In this document: positions 6,392 to 11,065 of the stretch, piece by piece | How positions within the stretch are numbered: position 1 is the stretch's first letter | Layout: the number at the start of each line of letters is the position of its first letter | NCBI GenBank assembly: GCA_946481035.1 | Contig: CAMLNK010000048.1 | Span: forward strand, 1-11,065 | Source of the DNA: an uncultured Dyadobacter sp. | Lineage (GTDB): Bacteria > Bacteroidota > Bacteroidia > Cytophagales > Spirosomataceae | Direction of reading: 5' to 3' | Length of the DNA stretch: 11,065 bases | Notes under the pieces: generated by a model | Told to the model about the DNA's origin: nothing | The model's database searches: none | The model's input: the letters and a program-made list of their open reading frames with translations, nothing else | Translations under genes and position numbers: made by a program

Positions 6392-7063
6392 TCAGGGATA
6401 TACAAAATACTTCGCGCTAACCTGCTGACCCGGTTCGCGGTAGTACTGATACATAGGCTTCATCGTAATGATATAGGTAACCTTGCCCAGTTTCGGGTCG
6501 TCGTCGTCATAAATGAACCGCATACTCGGTTTGACGACCGCCGCTTTGGCCTGTTCCGCCGACATTTTCACATTGAAACTCGCCGGATCGAGGTAACCCT
6601 TCTTGCCCGGGACGATCATCGGGAAGTAGCTCGTCGTTCCTCGCGTCTCAACGCCCAGCGTACCTTTTTCCTCGTTCCATGTGACGCTCATTTGCGTGGG
6701 CAGAAAAATGCGGATATTTAAGCTGAATGTCAATGCATTGCCCGGTATTTCGGTATTCGGGATAGGGCTTCCGCCGCCATGGAACATAATGGCCCCCTCG
6801 CCTTTCTCGATATAGAAGTTCAGGAATGCGGCATTGGCAAAAAGCCGGAGCAACGTGTCCTCCTTGAACATATCCACCGAATCCTTACCCGCAAAACGCC
6901 AGGCGTCGGTAATGTAAAACGAACTCCTTGAAAGCCAGGCCGAAACGGTATCGCGGTCGAGCCGCACCGGTTCCGGTTTGGGATCGGGCTGATCATCATT
7001 ATCCCTGCCGCATCCCGCCAGTACCACAACACACAGAAATGCAAATATGAGCAGCTTTTTCAT
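6392..7063 (-). CDS. Putative lipoprotein, tandem paralogue of the upstream gene
   Basis: The start ATG 7063-7061 gives 223 residues with a standard lipoprotein signal (MKKLLIFAFLCVVVLAGC, Cys18), followed by an acidic and proline-rich linker (DNDDQPDPKPEP). An ATG at 7075 is also possible, one base after the previous stop. I do not recognise a named family. The protein shares with its neighbour the blocks GKDSVD, a PNT..PG motif, EEKGTL, YFPMI.PGKK.YL and DDDPKLGKV.Y.IT.KPMY.YYREP.QQ, so the two arose by tandem duplication. The pattern suggests an all-beta surface or periplasmic domain. The gene sits in the operon leading to the sigma factor. Its function is unknown. Confidence 0.85.
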   Translation of the reverse strand: MKKLLIFAFLCVVVLAGCGRDNDDQPDPKPEPVRLDRDTVSAWLSRSSFYITDAWRFAGKDSVDMFKEDTLLRLFANAAFLNFYIEKGEGAIMFHGGGSPIPNTEIPGNALTFSLNIRIFLPTQMSVTWNEEKGTLGVETRGTTSYFPMIVPGKKGYLDPASFNVKMSAEQAKAAVVKPSMRFIYDDDDPKLGKVTYIITMKPMYQYYREPGQQVSAKYFVYP

Positions 7064-7076
7064 GATACTTTCCATT

Positions 7077-7736
7077 TCAGAATACGGCGAACTCTGCGAA
7101 CGATTGCTGGTATGGTTCACGGTAATACTCGTACATGGGTTTCAGCGTAATCTTATATTTGACTTTACCCAGCTTCGGATCGTCGTCTTCGTAAATAAAA
7201 ACCGCGCGGGACTTCACTTTCGCAGCTTTCACCTCTTCCAACGTCCGGTTATACACGAACGACGCCGTTTCAAGGTATGCTTTTTTGCCGGGAATAATCA
7301 TCGGGAAGTAGTCAGTCGTCCTATCACTCTCCACCCTCAGGGTACCTTTTTCCTCCTCCCAATAGACACGCAGCCCGGTAGGCTTTTCGACCCGTACTCC
7401 AAGACCAAATGTCTTCACACCGCCCGGAAAAGAGGTGTTCGGAAACTCCCTGCCACTCCAAAAATCGATATACCCCTCATCGATATGGAACGACAAAAAA
7501 GCAGCATCCCGGTATTTTACCAAATTGGTATCCAGTTTGAGCAAATCCACCGAATCCTTGCCGATAAACCGGTAAGCTTCCGCCACGTATTGCGGCCGGT
7601 AGAATGCATATTTGACCGAGTCGCGATTGAGTTTAACAGGCTCGGGCTCGGGCGTAGGCATGGGGTCGTCTTTTGAACAACTGAGCTGCCACGCGGCGAG
7701 CATCACGAGGCAAATAATGGATACGAATCTTTTCAT
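7077..7736 (-). CDS. Putative lipoprotein, first of the paralogous pair
   Basis: The start ATG 7736-7734 gives 219 residues. The frame is open further upstream (to a GTG at 7769), but that would put extra residues before the signal. The signal peptide MKRFVSIICLVMLAAWQLSC ends in Cys20 with a slightly unusual lipobox (QLSC), then SKDDPMPTPEPEPV. About half of the aligned positions match the downstream protein by eye, with the strongest identity in the C-terminal third (DDDPKLGKVKYKITLKPMY and YYREP.QQ). It is the first gene of the block that continues through a second copy, a PepSY-like lipoprotein and an ECF sigma factor. The 164 bp upstream include the terminator of the previous operon, so transcription probably starts there. 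I cannot name its function. Confidence 0.85.
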   Translation of the reverse strand: MKRFVSIICLVMLAAWQLSCSKDDPMPTPEPEPVKLNRDSVKYAFYRPQYVAEAYRFIGKDSVDLLKLDTNLVKYRDAAFLSFHIDEGYIDFWSGREFPNTSFPGGVKTFGLGVRVEKPTGLRVYWEEEKGTLRVESDRTTDYFPMIIPGKKAYLETASFVYNRTLEEVKAAKVKSRAVFIYEDDDPKLGKVKYKITLKPMYEYYREPYQQSFAEFAVF

Positions 7737-7851
7737 GACGGTTTCTGATTGATGAGCGGATGTCCGCACTTTTCACTTTCAATACGAGAGACACGGTTGC
7801 ACATTTCCAGCGTGGCGACTTTGAAAGATTTTTTTCAGTTTTTTAAACAAA

Positions 7852-7881
7852 AAAGCATTGCGACGAGGATCACAATGCTTT
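7852..7881 (-). terminator. Rho-independent terminator after the glycosidase-like gene
   Basis: A 9-bp perfect stem (aaagcattg at 7852-7860, caatgcttt at 7873-7881) with a 12-nt loop is followed on the minus strand by T residues (7854-7849, partly paired). It lies 19 bases after the stop codon at 7901. It could also work weakly in the other direction. It separates the phosphatase/propeller genes from the lipoprotein block. Confidence 0.8.
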
Positions 7882-7900
7882 AAAACCATAGAGAGGCATG

Positions 7901-8812
7901 CTATTTTTCGGGGTAGTAAACCCGTACGTCGGGGTGCATGGTGTAAAACCGCCATTGCTTGCCGTCGAATACGGGAAAGCCGCTGGAAGCATCGTCACCT
8001 GTGATCGGGTTGCCTTCGTATTTCTTCCAATGGATGAGGTCGCTGGAAACGGCCACGTTCATCGTCCACTCGCGCCAGTCTTTGAACGCCGAGGCGTGGT
8101 AATAGGCGTAGTAAAGGCCCTTGTACCGGATAATCTTGTTGAATGCGACCGCAAATGCATCGTATTTTTCCGGACCGGCATTCAGCACCGGCTCGTCCTG
8201 CACGTTCGTCCAGATTTTAAGGTCCTTGCTGGTAGCGAGCCACACGGCGGCGTCGTTCCGTTCATAGAAGAGGTACCAAATGCCTTTTTCTTTCCAGATC
8301 GCGGGCGTGCCGTAGGGTCCTTTACTGATAGGCGAGCCGTTTCGGAGGCGGATATCGATCGCGCCCTGGTCTTTCCAGAGAATGCGATCGGTGGAAGTGA
8401 GCAAATGCGCGATGTCGTCTTTGCTTTCGGCGAACATATAATAGGTGTTCCCTTCTTTCAGCACGCTCATATCTTCGACCCACAATGAAGTGTGAATAGG
8501 GTTTTTAGCGTAGCGCGTCCATTTCAAACCGTCGTCGGACGTGGCCAGCCCGAGGTATTTCATGCTGTCGCCGGTGGCTTTAGTGTAGCCGGTGTACCAC
8601 ATGTAGTATTTGCCGCCCTTGCGCAGGATGTAGCCTCGCTCGCGGATCTTCTCGTCCCAGGTCTTCGGGTCGCCGGTACCTTTGAAGAGCGGATTACCGG
8701 AATAAGCCTTGAATTTGACAATTTCGGCCGGGAATTCGGCGCTATGCTGAAACGCGAGCAACAGCGAAGCAGCTGCGAAAACCAGCGATGCGAAAAGACG
8801 GATGCGTTTCAT
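7901..8812 (-). CDS. Exported five-bladed beta-propeller protein, glycoside hydrolase (GH43/GH32-like clan) type
   Basis: The protein has 303 residues with an N-terminal signal peptide (about 1-25: RIRLFASLVFAAASLLLAF). Repeated propeller-blade motifs of the aromatic type follow: GKYYMWYTGYT (67-77), GNTYYMFAES (121-130), GIWYLFYERND (177-187), GLYYAYYHAS (232-241) and SDLIHWKKYEGNPI (257-270). These recur with A-T-S-x-D-x-x-x-W phrases such as ATSDDGLKW and ATSKDLKIW. This is the pattern of the GH43/GH32/GH62/GH68/GH117/GH130 propeller folds. Possible acidic active-site residues are Asp53/Glu54, Glu113/Asp114, Glu184 and Asp218, but none is established. The start codon is directly preceded by a 100-bp decamer array. 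It lies downstream of the phosphatase-like gene, probably in one operon. The exact family and substrate are uncertain. Confidence 0.8.
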   Translation of the reverse strand: MKRIRLFASLVFAAASLLLAFQHSAEFPAEIVKFKAYSGNPLFKGTGDPKTWDEKIRERGYILRKGGKYYMWYTGYTKATGDSMKYLGLATSDDGLKWTRYAKNPIHTSLWVEDMSVLKEGNTYYMFAESKDDIAHLLTSTDRILWKDQGAIDIRLRNGSPISKGPYGTPAIWKEKGIWYLFYERNDAAVWLATSKDLKIWTNVQDEPVLNAGPEKYDAFAVAFNKIIRYKGLYYAYYHASAFKDWREWTMNVAVSSDLIHWKKYEGNPITGDDASSGFPVFDGKQWRFYTMHPDVRVYYPEK

Positions 8813-8910
8813 TGTCAGGGTGGTCAGGTATTGTAAGGTATTGTCAAGTATCGTCAGGTATTGTCACGTATTGTCAGGTATTGTCAGGTATTGTCAGACG
8901 TGGTCACGCA
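8811..8910. repeat. Ten-copy 10-bp tandem repeat (ttgtcaggta) abutting the start of the propeller gene
   Basis: Ten 10-bp units run without interruption from within the start codon (8812-8810) upstream. Most are ttgtcaggta or close variants. On the coding strand the unit is TACCTGACAA, sharing the CCTGAC core and the 10-bp period with the array before the oxidoreductase gene. The immediate 5' region of the mRNA is thus made of repeats, with no separate ribosome binding site. Confidence 0.92.
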
Positions 8911-8911
8911 T
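8894..8911 (-). other. Possible five-codon upstream ORF with a strong Shine-Dalgarno
   Basis: On the minus strand GGAGG (8921-8917) stands five bases before ATG 8911-8909. The reading frame is ATG CGT GAC CAC GTC TGA (Met-Arg-Asp-His-Val), and its stop lies in the second repeat unit. A GGAGG this good is unusual for the Bacteroidota. It may be chance, or a leader that loads ribosomes upstream of the propeller gene. There is no direct proof of translation. Confidence 0.25.
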
Positions 8912-8930
8912 TAATTCCTCCAAGGCGGCG

Positions 8931-8983
8931 CATTCAATCATTCAATCATTCACTCATTCACTCATTCAATCATTCAATCATTG
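8931..8983. repeat. 8-bp tandem repeat (cattcaat) after the phosphatase stop codon
   Basis: About six and a half units of cattcaat/cattcact follow in the order AABBAA, ending one base before the stop codon of the metallophosphoesterase gene (8986-8984). Only 20 bases separate it from the 10-bp array, so the whole spacer to the propeller gene is nearly all tandem repeat. No terminator is evident, consistent with read-through. Confidence 0.9.
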
Positions 8984-10267
8984 CTAACGGCGTTCGATGA
9001 TGCGGTTGATCTTTCCGTTTTGTTTAATTAAATCAAATGCGTCGTACAGCTCACCGGTGGCAGTGTAGGTATCAAATGAAAGCTTGGCGCCTTCCACATT
9101 TACTACGTGAAAAAGCTGCGTATAAATGCCCGAGCGGTCCATCCAGGCGGCCCGGTCGACGTTCGAGTCGGTCATTTTCGGCCCGCTGACGGACACGACA
9201 TACATCGTTCCCGATTGCGTGCCTTTTTCTGCCATCGGAATATTGACCATGCCGCGGGCGTAGGTATGATCGTGCCCTTGCAGCACGAGGTCGACCTTGT
9301 ATTGGTCGAACAACGGCTTGAAAGTCTCGCGCATTCGTTTGTTATCGCGGGTGGTTTTGGGGGAGAAAATCGGGTGGTGAAAAGTAATAACCGTCCATTT
9401 ATTAGGATTGTTCTTCAAAATGCCTTCCAGCCACTCCTTCTGCACCTGCGTCCATTTCTCCGAAACATCTACCTGATCCGAGTTTAACGAAATAAACCTT
9501 ACGCCCTGGATATCTGAATAGTAGCAGGTCTCTTCCAATCCTTTCGGGCCGTTCTCGGGCAAGGTAAACTGCGGTCGCCAGAATACGGAAGTAGTATTAA
9601 TGCCCTTGGACGTTTCGAAATGGTCGTGGTTGCCGGGCGTGGGAAATGAAGGGATCATAGCATGGATAAAGCCGCCGCCGCGGAACCAGTCGCCCCATTC
9701 CACGTCGCGGTTGGCTTTGTTGATCAGGTCGCCCGCGTAGATGGCCAGGCGCGCGTCGGGCGCCCTCGCATACGCCTCACGGGCCACGCGCGACCATAAC
9801 GAGGATATATTCACCTGAACATCACCATAATAGATAAACGACAGCTTCTGTTCACGCGTGCCGGCGGTCGTGAAATGAATCCATTCACTCCAACCTTGCT
9901 CCCCACCTACCCGATAGGCATATTTGGTGCCGGGTTGCAGGTTTTCGAAGGTTATTGAATGGTAATTGGCCGCCGGAGTATCTTCCCAAACGAGCTTTTG
10001 CGTACTCGCTTTCAGCTTTCTCGCCTTGGAAACAAACCGGGGATCGGCCTCTGCCACTGCAATTTCGGCGAAACTTTCCGGAACCGCGCCGGAAGTCCGC
10101 CAATTGACCGCCATCGATGTCGACGGATCGGCCGTAACGTTGAGTACAATGCGATCAGGCTCGGTTGTAGGGGCATAACGTTCCGCATTTTGCGCCGAAA
10201 CAGCCAATGCCCACAACGTTATTGTGCCCGTTGCAACAATTTTTGAAATTCTGTTTTTCAAATACAT
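8984..10267 (-). CDS. Purple-acid-phosphatase-like metallophosphoesterase, exported
   Basis: The protein has 427 residues. Residues 1-25 are a signal peptide (cleavage near VSA-Q). Residues 37-135 form an N-terminal fibronectin-like domain of the type found in purple acid phosphatases (RIVLNVTADPSTSMAVNWRT, LQPGTKYAYRVG). The catalytic calcineurin-like domain follows with metal ligands GD (Asp149), GDLIN (Asp180), GNHD (Asn213-His214), TFHHPIF (His297) and GHDHTYAR (His332, His334). All five blocks are in the family order, so it should hydrolyse phosphate esters outside the cytoplasm with a two-metal centre. The fourth residue after the second GD motif's Gly is Asn183, where true purple enzymes have Tyr, so it is probably not purple. 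It is followed by the 8-bp repeats and the propeller gene. The physiological substrate is unknown. Only one ATG gives a signal peptide. Confidence 0.93.
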   Translation of the reverse strand: MYLKNRISKIVATGTITLWALAVSAQNAERYAPTTEPDRIVLNVTADPSTSMAVNWRTSGAVPESFAEIAVAEADPRFVSKARKLKASTQKLVWEDTPAANYHSITFENLQPGTKYAYRVGGEQGWSEWIHFTTAGTREQKLSFIYYGDVQVNISSLWSRVAREAYARAPDARLAIYAGDLINKANRDVEWGDWFRGGGFIHAMIPSFPTPGNHDHFETSKGINTTSVFWRPQFTLPENGPKGLEETCYYSDIQGVRFISLNSDQVDVSEKWTQVQKEWLEGILKNNPNKWTVITFHHPIFSPKTTRDNKRMRETFKPLFDQYKVDLVLQGHDHTYARGMVNIPMAEKGTQSGTMYVVSVSGPKMTDSNVDRAAWMDRSGIYTQLFHVVNVEGAKLSFDTYTATGELYDAFDLIKQNGKINRIIERR

Positions 10268-10429
10268 ACTAAAAAACGGCCGGAGCCGAACGATTACCAG
10301 GGCGAATGTGCCTTTCGGATGTTACCACTTTATACTGGTTTTCCTGTCGGAAATACTACCCGAAAAGAATAATATCATCGCACATCAACAATCGGACGTT
10401 ACAATCGGCAAATCGCATTCCCGGCAATC
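10268..10429. other. Intergenic region before the metallophosphoesterase gene
   Basis: This 162-bp gap holds no reading frame of note. A small hairpin (stem of 4 bp, 10277-10288) followed by six T residues on the minus strand lies 3 bases before the phosphatase start. It is too short to call a terminator. No TAnnTTTG promoter box was seen. The gap may contain a promoter for the phosphatase gene. Confidence 0.4.
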
Positions 10430-11065
10430 CTAGCGTTCCCATTCGAACCGTGCCTTGATCTGCACGCGGTCGCCCACTCCGATATTGGCGATCCAGACGT
10501 CCGCCCCATCGGCAGGGATGCTGCTCCATTTACCTATCGGTTTTAATGCATTATCAGAAACCGATTTCAGTATGCCCAGCGGTTCAAACTTCTCGTTCAA
10601 TGCGTTCGCACCTGTGTACAGCGGTGCGAACGGAAGATTGGTGTCCGTTACCAGAGAATCGGCCGAATTCCGGACCGTATGCACTTTCCCGACGAGCAGG
10701 TCGTCGTCGGTTTCGAGTATCAGTACGTTTCCGTTGATGCTTGCCGATTTAATGGGATGCTCGGTCTTGCGGAGCGCATTTGTGAAATGGGCGATCCTGC
10801 CCGCTTCGATACGCCCGAACTTGCTGCCCTCCAATGCGACCGACACGCGGCGGCTTTTCGCATCCACGCTGGTTACGATGCCAGATATTGTTGTGGCCCG
10901 GAATGTTCTGTTTTTCACTTTCAAATAGCTTCCGTCGCTAAAAAACACCCGCTCCGGCGCGCCGCTGCGATCAAAACCGACGACTGCGGCATGCGCATCC
11001 GTTTCGATCTGATAACCCGCGATAATCTTCTGTGCATGGGTGGTATCGCTGATCACCACGTCGGT
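10430..11065 (-). CDS. Hypothetical protein, C-terminal 211 residues (partial)
   Basis: The frame is open to the high-coordinate edge (the first visible codons are ACC GAC GTG), so the start lies outside the window. An internal GTG at 11059 should not be taken as the true start. The visible part has alternating beta-type strands and turns, such as AHAAVVGFDRSGAPERVFFSDGSYLKV, ISGIVTSVDAKSRRVSVALEG and NVLILETDDDLLVGKVHTV, and ends with GVGDRVQIKARFEWER. Similar all-beta C-terminal regions occur in exported polysaccharide-degrading enzymes such as heparinase-like lyases, but I cannot confirm a family. The gene lies 162 bp upstream of the phosphatase gene on the same strand. Confidence 0.7.
   Translation of the reverse strand, partial: TDVVISDTTHAQKIIAGYQIETDAHAAVVGFDRSGAPERVFFSDGSYLKVKNRTFRATTISGIVTSVDAKSRRVSVALEGSKFGRIEAGRIAHFTNALRKTEHPIKSASINGNVLILETDDDLLVGKVHTVRNSADSLVTDTNLPFAPLYTGANALNEKFEPLGILKSVSDNALKPIGKWSSIPADGADVWIANIGVGDRVQIKARFEWER

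Noticed and set aside
10271..10288. Terminator just before the phosphatase start
   Set aside because: The stem is only 4 bp. The T-run is present, but a functional terminator 3 bases before a start codon is not supported.

Overview
The window looks like chromosomal DNA from a member of the Bacteroidota, most likely the Cytophagales and perhaps a Dyadobacter/Spirosomaceae relative. The evidence is a SusC-type TonB-dependent receptor with the LVVVGYGT signature, many lipoproteins and exported proteins, a Tat-exported Gfo/Idh/MocA oxidoreductase, an ECF sigma factor overlapping a membrane partner gene, weak ribosome binding sites and roughly 50% GC. The genus is inference. No match to the Bacteroidota promoter consensus TAnnTTTG was found by eye.

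Every gene lies on the minus strand, so transcription runs from high to low coordinates. There are four blocks. (A) 11065-7852: the 3' part of an unrecognised gene, a purple-acid-phosphatase-like metallophosphoesterase, and an exported five-bladed beta-propeller protein of glycoside-hydrolase type, ending in a rho-independent terminator at 7852-7881. (B) 7736-3378: two tandem paralogous lipoproteins, a third lipoprotein with PepSY-like repeats, an ECF sigma factor, and an overlapping gene with an anti-sigma-like N-terminus, one membrane helix, a long linker and a beta-barrel-like C-terminus. A strong terminator follows at 3378-3409. (C) 3321-774: a 24-bp perfect palindrome, a 10-bp tandem repeat array, a Tat-exported Gfo/Idh/MocA oxidoreductase, and a translationally coupled ApbE-type FMN transferase whose stop codon lies inside a heptanucleotide repeat and inverted-repeat element. 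(D) 537-1: the start of a SusC-family receptor behind a leader with two hairpins.

The most interesting point is in block C. The Gfo/Idh/MocA protein carries DGVTGAT at residues 322-328, which matches the motif ApbE uses to attach FMN covalently to threonine. The apbE gene overlaps it by one base (TGATG). Together they suggest an exported, flavinylated oxidoreductase with its own flavin transferase, a combination I do not recall as described.

The second theme is short phased repeats between genes. Ten-copy, 10-bp arrays with the sense-strand core CTGAC sit just before the start codons of both the oxidoreductase and the propeller protein. An 8-bp array follows the phosphatase stop codon, and a 7-bp GGTCNNN array overlaps the apbE stop codon. 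No RNA genes, insertion sequences or CRISPR arrays were seen.
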